A program made the position numbers and the translations under genes. 64,000 nucleotides of DNA, taken from the NCBI RefSeq assembly GCF_965363235.1, contig NC_134839.1, positions 80,129,410-80,193,409 of the forward strand. The letters are read 5' to 3'. Within the stretch, counting starts at the first letter, position 1. Each line of letters starts with the position of its first letter. Positions 33,129 to 58,670 of this stretch are shown piece by piece. The notes below the pieces were generated by a model. The model made no database searches. It was not told the origin of the DNA and saw only the letters and a list, made by a program, of their open reading frames with translations. Source of the stretch: Mytilus galloprovincialis. Its lineage: Eukaryota; Mollusca; Bivalvia; Mytilida; Mytilidae.

Positions 33129-33758
33129 TTAAGGGCATACAATACAGTTTTGATCCCATATTGAGATTATGCTGACAATTTGCATATAAAGGCTATTTTT
33201 TGACTGATTAAATCAAATATGTAATAAAAAAGATACCTTCATGTGCTACTTTTTGAGTAAAATGAGGTCCAAATTTTATATAGTTGCTCAAAATTTGAAT
33301 TTGTGGACATATTTTACTTTTCGACAGAAATACATAACTTTTTTGTTTTAAAAGATAAACACAAGCTGTTTTTTGTTAAATTAATTGTGAATTCTGTGTT
33401 CTATAAATGTCCTTTAAATTTGTGCAATTCGTTTTTCAAATAACTCATATTTATCAAATGTACACGGATGTAGTAAAAACACGTCATTTTTTGCTGCATA
33501 TTTATCAAATTTTTAAAAATTGCACTATCTACATTTTCATGAAAATTGACACACATTATCTTCTTACGTAATCAAACCAAATGGCATTTTAAAACAGAGG
33601 GGTCCATGAACTTGTTTTCAAGTTAGATAAGTTTGAATGATAAAAATCAGTCGAAAACTGAATATTTTCACGATAAGTCATAGTTTGATGTCGCGAAAAA
33701 AACAATTAACGTTAGCATCGTCATTACCTCCTCTTTAACAGTATCGTATGCCCTTAAA
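33129..33758. mobile_element. MITE with TTTAAGGGCATACAATAC ends
   Basis: TTAAGGGCATACAATACAGT at the left matches, inverted, AGTATCGTATGCCCTTAA at the right. The TTAA at each border could be a TTAA target duplication as in piggyBac-type elements. The interior (about 630 bp) has no transposase. Confidence 0.65.
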
Positions 33759-33829
33759 AGATTGGTTAGCTTTCGAGGTGAATGCCGAAATTTGTGTGCT
33801 TTGTAAAAGAATATTAGTATGTTCACATT

Positions 33830-34025
33830 ACAATCATTTCATACATCTAATATAGTTACCCCATTGCTTATAATATTTGAAAAACAGTCCAAAACACAAA
33901 AACTAACAATGAACCATGTAAATGAGTTTAAGGTACTGGTAAGATGAAAACTGCCAGACTGACATGTACCTCTTTTAAACACTCAATACACAAAATAGAG
34001 TAGATTTCCTGCTTGTATTATCTGA
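33830..34025. repeat. Single diverged copy of the 148-bp unit
   Basis: AATCATTTCATACATCTAAT, TAGTTACCCCATTGCTTAT, CAGTCCAAAACACAAAAACT and CTGACATGTACCTCTT align in order with the tandem block at 15285-16200. Confidence 0.55.
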
Positions 34026-34660
34026 GAAACAGACCTAATCTTGTAAACTATATTCCGTACTACTCTGAAAGGAGGGTAGTATACCTAACCTAATAATGAC
34101 TTCACAGTTCAGCTAACAAGCGAGCTAACCGAAGATTATACCTTAACCTACACACTAAATACATTCTGCTGTAATTAAAATCAACCAAAATACTTCTCAA
34201 ACTCATCATTCAATCACCATGAAGAACTGTATTAGGTGACTGACTTTTGTCCTATCAACAACAGAAAAAAGAACCTACAGTTATCAAGCTCAAGTACCCC
34301 TCACCCCCATAGTATTTTGAGATCTTTTTTGAGATTTGAGATCATAATTATTGCATACAAATCTTTTTGGCTTGACCTTTAATTTAGCATCTGGAAACAA
34401 CTGTTGTGCACAAATTTTAGTCTTTTTTGTTACTTTGACCTTGATCATTGAGGTATTGACCTCAAAATCAATAGAGATCTTAGTCTCATTTAACTGACCA
34501 TATATTTAAGTAAAGTTGCAATCTAATATAAAGTACCGGCATTAGAGTTTTCTTCTGGAAACCAACATGACTGACTTAAGTACAGGTCAAAACCAATATA
34601 CCCAATAAGCTACATTGTAGCAGGGGTAATAATAAGATATATTTAATTAAGGCCTCCAAT

Positions 34661-36374
34661 TTTTATACGGCCGCAAAAATTGAAAATTTTGTGGTTGTAT
34701 ATAGGTATCATGTTGGCGTCGTCGTCATCGTCGTCCGAATACTTTTGGTTTTCGCACTATAACTTTAGTTTAAGTTAATAGAAATGTATGAAATTTAAAC
34801 ACAAGGTTTATGACCATAAAAGGAAGGTTGGGATTGATTTTGGAAGTTTTGGTCCCAACAGTTTAGGAATTAGGGGCCAAAAAGGGCCCAAATAAGCATT
34901 TTCTAGGTTTTCGCACTATAACTTTAGTTTAAGTAAATAGAAATCAATGATATTTTGACACAAGTTTTATGACCACAAAAGGAAGGTTGGGATTGATTTT
35001 GGGTGTTTCGGGTCAAACAGTTTAGGAATTGGGGGCCAAAAAAGGGCCCAAATAAGCATTATTCTTGGTTTTTGCATAATAACTTTAGTATAAGTAAATA
35101 GAAATCATTGAAATTTGAACACAAGGTTTATGACCACAAAAGGAAGGTTGGGATTGATTTTGGGAGTTGAGATTCCTACAGTTTAGGAATTAGGGGCAGA
35201 AAAGGGGCCCAAATAAGCATTTTTCTTGGTTTTCGCACCATAACTTAACATAAGTAAATAGAAATCTATGAAATTTAAACACAAGGTTTATGACCATAAA
35301 AGGAAGTCATTCAGTATTCAGCAATAGCAAGAAATCTTCAATTGCACAGTATTGTGCAATAGCAAGAAATTTTCAATTGCACAGTATTGCGCAATAGCAA
35401 GAAATCTTCAATTGCACAGTATTGTGCAATAGCAAATATTTTCAATTGCACAGTATTGCGCAATAGCAAGAAATATCTAATTGCACAATATTGTGCAATA
35501 GCAAGAAATTTTCAATTGGAGTTACCTTTTTTGATCAGAATAGTAGTTGAATCAACTTAAATCATTGTTTTATACAATATACAATGTATATTCACTTTTA
35601 CTACCAACTGATAAATTAAAACAATCTTTACCATTCAGTGATAACAAGCACTTTATTTTACATTTTAATATTTTATGATGTATCTAAATGAGTAGTTATT
35701 GTTGCAAACTCCATTAGAAATTTGAATTGAGATCAGTTTTGGAAAAAGGGAAAGGGGGATGTGAAAAAAAATGGGGGTGGGGGGTTAAATTTTTCTCATT
35801 TCAAATTTCATAGATAGAAAGAAAATTTCTTCAAACATTTTTTTGAGAGGATTAATATTCAACCGCATAGTGAATTGATCAAAGGCAAAAAAAATATTTT
35901 AAGTTCATTAGACCACATTCATTCTGTGTCAGAAACCTATGCTGTGTCAACTATTTAATCACAATCCAAATTTAGAGCAGAATCCAGCTTGAATGTTGTG
36001 TCCATACTTGCCCCAACCGTTCAGGGTTCAACCTCTGCAATCGTATAAAGCTGCGCCCTGCGGAGCATCTGGTTGATTATGGGGCCCAGTTTTCAAGTTT
36101 TCAGATTTCATAAATAAAAAGTAAATTTCTTCAAACATTTTTTTGAGAGGATTAATATTCAACAGCATAGTGAATTCCTCAAAGGCAAAAAAAACTTTTA
36201 AGTTCATTTGACCACATTCATTCTGTGTCAGAAACCTATGCTGTGTCAACTATTTAATCACAATCCAAATTTAGAGCTGAATCCAGCTTGAATGTTGTGT
36301 CCATACTTGCCCCAACCGTTCAGGGTTCAACCTCTGTGGTCGTATAAAGCTGCGCTCTGCGGAGCATCTGGTTT
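34661..36374. mobile_element. Composite repeat 'cgtcgtc' family, copy 1
   Basis: It opens TTTTATACGGCCGCAAAAAT with a small hairpin, then GGCGTCGTCGTCATCGTCG. A block of about 160-bp tandem units follows (TTTTCGCACTATAACTTTAG, ACACAAGGTTTATGACCA), then a palindromic array at about 35308-35520. The tail is unique (TCATTCTGTGTCAGAAACCT) and ends GGTCGTATAAAGCTGCGC, GGAGCATCTGG. The first and last 12 bases are roughly inverted (TATACGGCCGCA, TGTGGTCGTATA). In this copy the last 290 bp are duplicated (junction near 36075). The second tandem block of copies 2 and 3 is missing. No ORF of note. Confidence 0.85.
35308..35520. repeat. Tandem array of a self-complementary 37-bp unit
   Basis: Units read TTGCACAGTATTGTGCAATA followed by GCAAGAAATTTTCAA. 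The core TTGCACAGTATTGTGCAA is itself a hairpin, so the array can fold into a row of cruciforms. The same array recurs in the other copies at about 60547-60789 and 62860-63104. Confidence 0.85.
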
Positions 36375-38779
36375 ATCTCATGTTTCCAAACTTGCCAAGT
36401 TCTTGAAGAGAACATGCAGAAATGTTAGTTCCCAACTGGTTCAAAAGTAACAAATATGGAATCAATGTCACCCAATCCACACTGAATATATGAAATATGA
36501 AAATGACAGGCCATAGCTTCACAGATGAAAATATGGAAAAAAATGACCAATTGAACTTGAGAATTTCCTTGGACAGCCATGCTTTGTCTATTATCTATAA
36601 TAGACCTTTCATACCATGTTTGGCTAACATTTTCTAAGAAGTATCAGTGGAGTAAAAGAAATTAGAGAAGTTAACAACTATGGATTCAAACGATAGCTGT
36701 AGTCTTGTCTTTAGGGCAAAGTAATCTATAAATACTAAACAATTCATAGATTTTTGTTTTATTTTTTTTTCTATAACATTTTCTTTTTTATGAATTATTT
36801 TGCATGTTTTCTGCATAAGAAACATGTATACACATGTAATTGAAAGACAGAACAATTTCATTTATATTACATTCATTAAACTTCTGTCAACAGAACAACA
36901 CCACTATATAATAAATAGTTAAAAACAAAGTAACAATCATTATACATAAACAAAAAATATGCAAATATATAAACTTTTTTTTCTATTTTGAAAAGTTTAT
37001 AAACTTGCTGTATATTCAATAAAATACAAATTTAATTTTACATAAAATAGTTTTCAATGGTTATTTTTTATATGTGGTGTATGCTTTTTATCCAACAATA
37101 TTACTGAGAAACAAAAATGTAACAAATCTTATTGCAACATCTTAAGCCTTTAAGAAAACTATTCAGGGCCTGACAGCAGTATTTACAAACTGAATGAAAA
37201 GTAATTTTTATAACAAGAAGTGTAATGTAAAGCACTTTTTAAAAGCTTATGAGAAACTTACTTAAATCATTTACATGGGGAAAAATGCTGTAACTGTGTT
37301 ATTAATACAATAAAGTGAATCTAAACAATTATTAGGTCAAAAGCAGACCAAACTACTTCTCATTTCATTCAATACCAACATAAATATTACCCCAAAATAT
37401 TTTTTTCCCTTAAAACAAAGAGCACTTCAGAAAACATTTTTACACCAGAAAGCCTTTATGACATCCCATTCTACAGCCAATCATGCACACACACACAATT
37501 TAAATGATGATTTTTTTTTTGCATATAGTTGAAACAGACAAAATTTATGTACAAAAAGGCAGTGTTATAAAATAGAAATATTGTCAACAAATTAAAAGCA
37601 GTTGAACTCATCATGCTTATATTATACCAGACTATGAAAAAAGTTAATTTTTATTGTAGAGCAATAAAATATTTATATGTAACAAACCAAAAACCAATTA
37701 TATATTCATGTTTTGAAAACAGGATGATTTCACTCAGTTGTCAAACAAATGATTCAAAGAATATTATCTCCAGTCCTTGGATCATTAGTTTTCTTTGCTA
37801 CACACTTAAGGCCAATTAAAATTAATTGATAGATTTTCATCCCCGCCCGCCCCTCTGATATCTTCCCGCCCCGATTTTTTTTATTTTTGAAAACAATTAC
37901 GATTTCCGGATTTTGTTCATTTCCGTTACCGGTAACCGTCGATATTTCGTTTCGTGTAAAACTTCCTGTTTCAAATTTCGGTTTTCGTATTTCTAAGTTA
38001 GAGTATTCTAACTGAATGATTAAGTCGATATATTCTGCTGATCTATGATGACAACATCATTTACCGAAATTAAAGATTGATTACGAGAAGGGTGTGAAAT
38101 ATTCGAATAACGAGTAATACGCTGTGTCCAAGAACGCAAATCGCCGTACACTGTGTCACAAATGACACAAATGTTTGTGAGTAAAACACCTTGGATTTAT
38201 TTTATTTATACAATGACTGTGTCAAGAAATTTGGACTGTGAAGGAAACCCAAAAGCGTCAGAATCGTGGAACACATTTGACTGGAATTAAGAAATTGACA
38301 CAAGCATGAACTTTTTAGATTAATGACCGTATATTGAGTTCAGAATCGACATACGCATTTTTAATTTATTAATTTACAGCAAGCTCTTAGAAATAAATTG
38401 AGCCATGCCTTTCGTTTTTTGTATAAAAAAAAACAGAAAACATCCTCTGTCCAATACCCTAGATAGAGTCATTAAACGACTTTATGTTCTACATTGTAAT
38501 TATATTTGCATCTTGCATATTAAGGACCAACCCTATTATTTCAACACTGTTTGAGTTTTCATTTTATTCTGTACTTATTGTACTCGTGTTGCATACCAAT
38601 GTATTTGCTTCATTTTATTAGGACAACAAAACATAGCTTAGAAAGCAAAATACATTTGATGTAGGTAGTCCAACTGAAGAGAGCATTTCTTCACATTTCT
38701 GCTGTTTACTATAAAATAGGTTTCTAAAGCGGCAATTACATGTAGAACAGTGGTTGCCAATCAGAGATATATTTTTACA

Positions 38780-38872
38780 AATCAGTGGCGGATCCAGAAC
38801 TTTTCCTAAGGGGGGCCCGCTGACTGCCCCCCCCCCCCCCCCCCCCCCCTGGATCCGCCTATGCGAATTTGA
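38780..38872. repeat. Foldback with poly-C core
   Basis: CAGTGGCGGATCCAGAACTT at the left and CTGGATCCGCCTATGCG at the right are inverted around a run of about 22 C. I recall the GTGGCGGATCCAG end as a frequent animal repeat terminus (MITE or hAT-like), but the class is uncertain. Confidence 0.55.
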
Positions 38873-38984
38873 AAAAGCGGCACCAGCATATGGAGTAAAT
38901 GTGTTTCCATATTGATACGTTACTCTAGAGCTAGCTCAAAGTTTGTTCAACGAGAAATACTGCTTTCTCAAAAGTTGCTAAGAC

Positions 38985-39320
38985 AGGGCTATGAATCATC
39001 AAATTAAGGTCATCACTCAATTTTATGGTTGCCATCATGAGCTGATTGGCCATTATGACAAAAGTCTGTCAGAAATCAAATCATATCTCAGTGATATTCT
39101 TCCTCAGTCATAACAACCTTCCCTCATTATCGAACTGAACAAAGAAATAACATGACGGGTGCCGTATACGGTGCAGGAAATGCTTACCCTTCCGGAGCAC
39201 CTGATTTCATTCCTGGTTTTTAGTGGAGTTTGTGTTGTTTCCTACTAATTATTTGTAACTGTTGATGTAAATGTCTTTTGGTTTTATGAGTCTTTTGTTA
39301 CTCCTTGGTTTTGATTGTTA
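38985..39320 (+). repeat. Tail of a dispersed retroelement-like repeat
   Basis: TTATGGTTGCCATCATGAGC, AACATGACGGGTGCCGTATA, GCTTACCCTTCCGGAGCACC and TTTAGTGGAGTTTGTGTTG are phrases I recall from an abundant Mytilus repeat. The segment at 11790-12145 appears to belong to the same family. Class uncertain. Confidence 0.5.
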
Positions 39321-41026
39321 TTGTCTTATAAACAATACCTAATGGATGTGTTTACATGATTTAAGCTTATTATTACACTTGCATATATATATGATTGAAT
39401 AACACGTGACAAGAAGGTTTCATATGAAATAAAATTTAAAAAATAAAATCCTCCCACCCGCTCCATTTTTTTCAAAAATTTGGATGAAAATCTACTAATT
39501 AATTTTAGTTGGCCTAAGTGGTATTGCATGATCATTGGCAGTAATAACTAATATTCCTAACTCTAAATCAAAGAAAAGTACTGTCACAACATTTCAGTCT
39601 TTGCTTTATTTTATAATGCAATGATAGGCTATTATCATGAAGATCTGGTTGATATACTTAATGCCCTTGACTAAAAAAAAAACACACTTTTTTGGCATAA
39701 AATCATTTAAAAAAAATCATATTGCTAAACATGTTGTTATTTTCCCCTATTACCCACAATTACACACACTTTCCTAGAACCCTGGATCCAACCCTTCAAA
39801 TATACAATAAATATTGTTTTTCACTCTTACAATTGGAGATGTGAAACTTTCAAACATACAATATATTATCTACTGACTTAATTGACTTGGATACAAGTGA
39901 AAAATTCATCATTGTTTATAAATGACTATACAATGTACCGACTTTGTTTTAAATATGAGGCAATTTTCATTGTCAAGTCTATATGCAGTGTGCTCAATTA
40001 AGAAGTGTGAGGATAAAAAAGATATTCAGATAACACTAAATAAATGATCTATTTGTCACTATAATGATAATAATTACATGTAGTTGAACAGATATGTTAT
40101 ATATACAAAAAAAAGTGATGAATATTATTATGAACAACTGAGCACTTCTTTTATATCAATTCCTTAATAATTTACAACAGAAAATATACACATATGTTAA
40201 ATTGACTGCATGAACTTTGTTTTAATTTTAAAAATTTGATGTTTACATGCATGCATACTGGTGGTTAAAATTTAATGTTTGAGGCAAGTAAAATCACCAA
40301 TTAAAGGTAAAATGAATATAACTGAAGAATTAAAGGCATTCTTGGTGGCCTTCAGATGTTTTGTGCTTTTTGGTCAGGTTGTTGTCTCTTTGACACATTT
40401 CCCATTTCCATTTTCAATTCTATTATATAATGTGTCAAAAATATAACATTAGAGAGCCTAATCTTCTGTGACTTATATCATAAGGCTAGACAGAATTACC
40501 TGTCAGACCAAGCTAAAAGCTAGACTAGGTCAGTTATTAAATTATTAAAGTTAAAATGTCCCTTTTTTAACAGCTTCACTGTAGTCAACAATGATTTACA
40601 TTTCAGGCAACATAATCTATTTCATATACAGAAAAGCTGTGATTCAATTCAGCAAAAACTTATGATTTCTAGCATGAGTTTTTCCCCTTTTCAAGATATT
40701 CTGTTTGACAGCTGCTATATTCAAAATCAATAGGGCTGAATAAATCAAACAAATTAAGACATAAATTATTCAACCCTGTCCTTAGCATTTTAGCACCTTA
40801 AGAAGAAATTTTGTTATGTGTTAAAGACATGATAGTTATAAATTAAAATACACTTCTACAATATATATAGTTTGTAATTCCAACATTGTATTATCTGAGA
40901 ACACAATTTAACTTCATGTCATGAAAATCTGAGACCTTCTACAACCTGTCACATCCTTCATATATGTTCCTTCTAATTTTGTTTCCTCGAAGAAAATCAT
41001 AAACACATATTAAGTAATATCATAAA

Positions 41027-54122
<13,096 letters not shown>

Positions 54123-54472
54123 CTTTCTTCTTAAGTTCAACAGCAAGCAGTATAGCTAACAAAGTTAGTAACTAACTCTCTAAAAAATATTCATTATCCG
54201 CCATGTTTTGGTATCCGCCAAACATTGCAGTATCGCAGTGAATGTATCAATTCATTAGTAATATATAAACAATGTTATGCTTTGAAAAGGAAATAAGATA
54301 TATAAAAAATGATTAATAAGCAATTCTTACGTTTTCTGATTATCTCTAAAAAATCAACGACAAATTCACTGCTAAAAGGGGAGCTAACTAGAAATTGCGC
54401 AATAACAGACGATTTTTTTTCTCTCCACTAACTCAAGAACTTTTATGCTATAAAATACTTGAGTCTATAAAT
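54123..54472. promoter_or_regulatory. Shared upstream region of ATAT1 and GNL1 (candidate bidirectional promoter)
   Basis: The 350 bases between the divergent ATG codons of ATAT1 (minus) and GNL1 (plus) must hold both promoters or lie just downstream of them. At 54197-54211 the plus strand reads TCCGCCATGTTTTGG, which is close to the YY1 consensus (CCGCCATNTT), an element common in housekeeping and bidirectional promoters. No clear TATA box was found. Function is inferred from gene arrangement and the motif alone. Confidence 0.55.
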
Positions 54473-54548
54473 ATGCCTAGAAAAAAGCCTTACAGTGGAA
54501 AACAAAAGAAGTTACAGCTACAGGAGAAGAGAAAAAGGAAACAAAACA
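54473..54548 (+). CDS. GNL1: Guanine nucleotide-binding protein-like 1, first coding exon only
   Basis: The exon codes for MPRKKPYSGKQKKLQLQEKR and continues KRKQN before a GT donor (GTAAAT) at 54549, phase 1. Human GNL1 begins MPRKKPFSVKQKKKQLQDKR, an almost residue-for-residue match to this basic N-terminus. The family (HSR1/MMR1, circularly permuted GTPases) acts in ribosome biogenesis or nucleolar traffic. No later GNL1 exon, including its G motifs, was recognised before the window ends at 64000, so intron 1 would be longer than 9 kb and is full of repeats. The alternative is that this is an isolated fragment, but its position head-to-head with ATAT1 and the intact start and donor argue for a real first exon. 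Confidence 0.82.
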
Positions 54549-54684
54549 GTAAATGGCATTTAATTTACAGAATTGACAGATTATGATCCAACATTATTAT
54601 AACTATTAAATGTAACCGGAGAGCACGAATTTCATTACAAAATTGCTTGTCTCCACCGGGACTCGGATCTCCTGTAGTTGGTGA

Positions 54685-54790
54685 TCGCAATACTGGTATA
54701 CCAGTATTGTCGACAATACTGGTATAAAAATTTTGTACCAGTATTGTATTCCAGTATTGTACCAGTATTGTGTTTTTTTTTTAAATAAAC
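54685..54790. repeat. Array of palindromic AATACTGGTATACCAGTATT units
   Basis: Overlapping palindromes CAATACTGGTATACCAGTATTG and CCAGTATTGTCGACAATACTGG are followed by further CCAGTATTG copies. It lies about 140 bases after the GNL1 first exon. Confidence 0.85.
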
Positions 54791-55024
54791 AATACATATA
54801 GGTAATTATATTATTAAAGGTGTCACATATATATATGCATAATGATATCAACATATGACATAACAATTTTATATAGAATGATTGTATGTTTAACTGATGA
54901 TGCCATTGTTGATACACTGTGATTGTAATCAAAGAAACTAATTTATTATTTAACTTTTAAATCTTCCGATGTTTTTTTTCTTTTAAACTGTTAAAAGGGA
55001 ACCATACTATCTCAGCATTTTAAC

Positions 55025-55290
55025 AAACTCTTTACTTTCTTCCCTGTTTTCTTCCAGCTCTCTTTTTCCAAGACTCATATATTTAAGTGAATTTAATGCT
55101 GTTATAGCTTCTGTATCATCAGCATTTATATTGTTTTTTTCTTCTTCAGATGGCATTTCTGCAACCCCCACTTCCCATATTGATATTTAGGTATTCAGTC
55201 TGTTGACTTCCTCTTACGCTTACTAGATTACAAGCTTGTTTAGCATGTTTAGATAGCACCTGTACGGCTCTCTTACTGTAGGAGTGCTTG
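55025..55290 (-). pseudogene. Possible coding remnant of unknown origin
   Basis: On the minus strand, one frame reads KHSYSKRAVQVLSKHAKQAC and on to YLNINMGSGGCRNAI. A second, overlapping frame continues EMPSEEEKNNINADDTEAIT, ALNSLKYMSLGKRELEE and SKEFVKML. Composition is protein-like (alternating charged and hydrophobic residues) but there is no intact ORF and no family I recognise. It could be an old gene or transposon fragment, or two exons of an unknown gene. It lies opposite GNL1 intron 1. Confidence 0.3.
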
Positions 55291-55310
55291 TCTAATACAT
55301 GTATTAATTA

Positions 55311-56165
55311 TTATTAATTAACTACACTGTTATTGGACTTAATATGATGAAAACTGCCTATGCAATATAATGTGTAAACTAGGCCAATACAGAATAACTC
55401 GGCCAATACAGATTTTTTTCTGTATTGGCCGAGTTATTCTATATTGGCCGAGTTGACACAAGTGCAGGAATTCGGAACGTCTCTAGATTTTACATCGAAA
55501 GTCACGATAAACACAAACTGAAAGTAAACAGTTGTTTTGAAGACGCAGTTGTCATTTAGTGATCTTAAACATGCTGAAAATGTCAGAATGGCATACATTT
55601 CAGGCTAAAGACGGTTACATTCATTTAAAAGGTATTTTGAAAGCAGACAATAGAACTATTTCAGGTTTGGGGAACGAGTAGATTATCACAAAAGTTCATT
55701 TCTTGACGACCTCATAATTTCACGATTGTACACATCGATTTTAAATTAGTTTCTGCATAACACATGCAATGGCAGTACCTTTCCAATTACTATTTATGTG
55801 TTGCGTCTAAATTTAAGTTGTAACACTTTATAGTGACTGAAAAGGGTAGAAAAATTCATCAGATGAGAAAATGCTGAAGACACCTGGAAACAGCACCAGA
55901 TCATTATGTATTGCATCTAATACAAAGAAACAAACTGAGATTTGGATAGTTCCACTTCAAGGTAAAAATATTTATCTCTTGAAATGATAATAAAAAAATA
56001 TTGTAACACTGTAGTTAATTAATAAAGATATTATTACGTGTATTTCTGTATTGGCCTTGTTATTGGTCCTCGGCCAGCTGTATTGGCCTTCGGCTTCGCC
56101 TCAGGCCAATACAGCAAGCCTCGGACCAATAACAAGGCCAATACAGAAATACTTACGTAATAATA
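55311..56165. mobile_element. Foldback element with GGCCAATACAG hairpins at both ends
   Basis: ATTAATTAACTACACTGTTA near 55314 is inverted at 56010 (TAACACTGTAGTTAATTAAT). Each side also carries its own hairpin: 55392-55457 (GAATAACTCGGCCAATACAG against CTGTATTGGCCGAGTTATTC) and 56046-56152 (TGTATTGGCCTTGTTATTGG against CCAATAACAAGGCCAATACA). No transposase; a 36-codon ORF at 55572 is probably chance. Confidence 0.6.
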
Positions 56166-56302
56166 TCATAGTATTTGAGTATGTATCTGCTACAAATTGT
56201 ATTGCCCATGGTTCTGAGTCAACTGCTTTAACTACCCTTAACATTTATGTAGACAAACTAGTTAATTTGATTATAATCAGGTTTCCCTATTAGCAACTTT
56301 TT

Positions 56303-58111
56303 AGCTCACCTGGCCTAAAAGGCCAAGTGAGCTTTTCTCATCACTTGGCGTCCGGCGTCCGTCGTCGTCCGTCGTCCGTCGTCGTCCGTCGTCGTTGTTA
56401 ACTTTTACAAAAATCTTCTCCTCTGCAACTACTGGGCCAAATTAAACCAAACTTGGCCACAATCATCATTGGGGTATCTAGTTTTAAAAATGTGTCCGGT
56501 GACCCGGCCAACCATCCAAGATGGCCACCATGGCTAAAAATAGAACATAGGGGTAAAATGCAGTTTTTGGCTTATAACTCAAAAACCAAAGCATTTAGAG
56601 CAAATCTGACATGGGGTAGAATTGTTAAACAGGTGAAGATCTATCTGCCCTGAAATTTTCAGATGAATCGGATAACCCGTTGTTGGGTTGCTGCCCCTGA
56701 ATTAGTAATTTTAAGGAAATTTTGCTCTTTTTGGTTATTATCTTGAATATTATTATAGATAGAGATAAACAGTAAACAGCAATAATGTTCAGCAAAGTAA
56801 GATTTACAAATAAGTCAACATGACTGAAATGGTCAGTTGACCCCTTTAGGAGTTATTGCCCTTTATAGTCAATTTTTAACCATTTTTCGTAAATCTTAGT
56901 AATATTTTACAAAAATCTTCTCCTCTGAAACTACTGGGCCAAATTAATCCAAACTTGACCAAAATCATCTTTTGGGTTAGTAGTTTGAAAAATGTGTCCG
57001 GTGACCCGGCCATCAAACCAAGATGGCCGCCATGGCTAAAATATAACATGGGGTAAAATGCAGTTTTTGGCTTATAACTCAAAACCCAAAGCATTTAGAA
57101 CAAATCTGACATGGGGTAAAATTGTTTATCAGTTCAAGATCTATCTGCCCTGAAATTTTCAGATGAATCGGACAACCCGTTGTTGGGTTGCTTGCCCTGA
57201 ATTAGTAATTTTAAGGAAATTTTGCTCTTTTTGGTTATTATCTTGAATATTATTATAGATAGAGATAAACTATAAACAGCAATAATGTTCAGCAAAGTAA
57301 GATTTACAAATAAGTCAACAAGACTGAAATGGTCAGTTGACCCCTTTAGGAGTTATTGCCCTTTATAGTCAATTTTGAACCATTTTTCGTAAATCTTAGT
57401 AATCTTTTACAAAAATCTTCTCCTCTGAAACTACTGGGCCAAATTAATCCAAACTTGGCCACAATCATCTTTTGGGTTAGTAGTTTGAAAAATGTGTCCG
57501 GTGACCCGGCCATCCAACCAAGATGGCCGCCATGGCTAAAAATAGAACATGGGGTAAAATGCAGTTTTTGGCTTATAACTCAAAACCCAAAGCATTTAGA
57601 GCAAATCTGACATGGGGTAAAATTGTTTATCAGGTCAACATTTATCTGCTCTGAAATTTTTAGATGAATCGGACAACCAGTTGTTGGGTTGCTGACCCTG
57701 AATTGTTAGTTTTAAGGAAATTTTGCTGTTTTTGGTCATTATCTTGAATATTATTATTGATAGAGATAAACTGTAAACAACAATAATGTTCAGCAAAGTA
57801 AGATTTACAAATAAGTCAACATGACCGAAATGGTCAATTGACCCCCTTAGGAGTTATTGTTCTTTATAGTCAATTTTTAACAATTTTCATAAAATTTGTA
57901 AATTTTTACTAACATTTTCCACTGAAACTAATGGGTCAAGTTCATTATAGATAGAGATAATTTTAAGCAGCAAGAATGTTCAGTAAAGTAAGATCTAGAT
58001 GTACAAACACATCACCATCACCAAAACACAATTTTGTCATGAATCCATCTGCTTCCTTTAATATTCACATAGACCAAGGTGAGCGACACAGGCTCTTTAG
58101 AGCCTCTAGTT
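56303..58111. mobile_element. Composite interspersed element, second copy
   Basis: Same ends and body as the element at 29947: AGCTCACCTGGCCTAAAAGG, GTCCGGCGTCCGTCGTCG, three tandem units of about 503 bp with CTCCTCTGAAACTACTGGGC, and the end CAAGGTGAGCGACACAGGCT, AGCCTCTAGTT. Having three units here against four in the first copy shows that the internal units vary in number. Confidence 0.85.
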
Positions 58112-58129
58112 TATGATTAATGGATATTG

Positions 58130-58670
58130 AGAAAGATTTATAAGAAATTGAAGACCAACAAATACATATGATCTTAGTATACATGTATTAAAATATCTGT
58201 AAAAAAAATATACGATGGCATACATGTAAATGCTGAATTTACAGTGTCATAGTGTAATAATTTGCTTGAATTTATTAAAATTAATAATAACCATGATAAC
58301 TCAGATAATAAAATTACGCTTTTTTCTTTTTTTTTAATTTTTTTATCTCAATTGAATTAATTAAAAAATATAGAAATGTGATAAAATCATTAGCAATTAT
58401 TTATATAATTAAAAATTGTTTGAATAATATGAGTTAATTACAATAATCTTTTGTTTATTTGCACAAGTATAGTAATTATATATCATGATTATTTTTACTG
58501 GTTTTTAATTGATTTCACAATTATCCTCTATAATCTTTTTGAGTCAATAATCTCCCTTTGAACTTCAATATATCTAATTTTGCTTAAAATTCATTTTTCA
58601 TTACACACCTTAAAAGTATAAAGTACAATCAACAGTTACTATACAACTACAATACTGGTATATAAGTAAT
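58130..58670. other. AT-rich spacer, nothing recognised
   Basis: Very AT-rich sequence between the composite element and the hAT element. No repeat family, ORF or hairpin that I can support. Confidence 0.5.

Larger units (their letters stand above)
36390..41020. other. Gene-free stretch downstream of ATAT1
   Basis: AT-rich DNA without a supportable exon; the upper part may include the ATAT1 3' untranslated region, whose end I cannot place. Landmarks are a C-rich run in a GTGGCGGATCCAG...CTGGATCCGCC palindrome at 38785-38872, GC-rich fragments at 37838-37885, a retroelement-like tail at 38985-39320 and a TGTCTCTTTGACACATTTCC repeat fragment near 40385. Confidence 0.5.
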
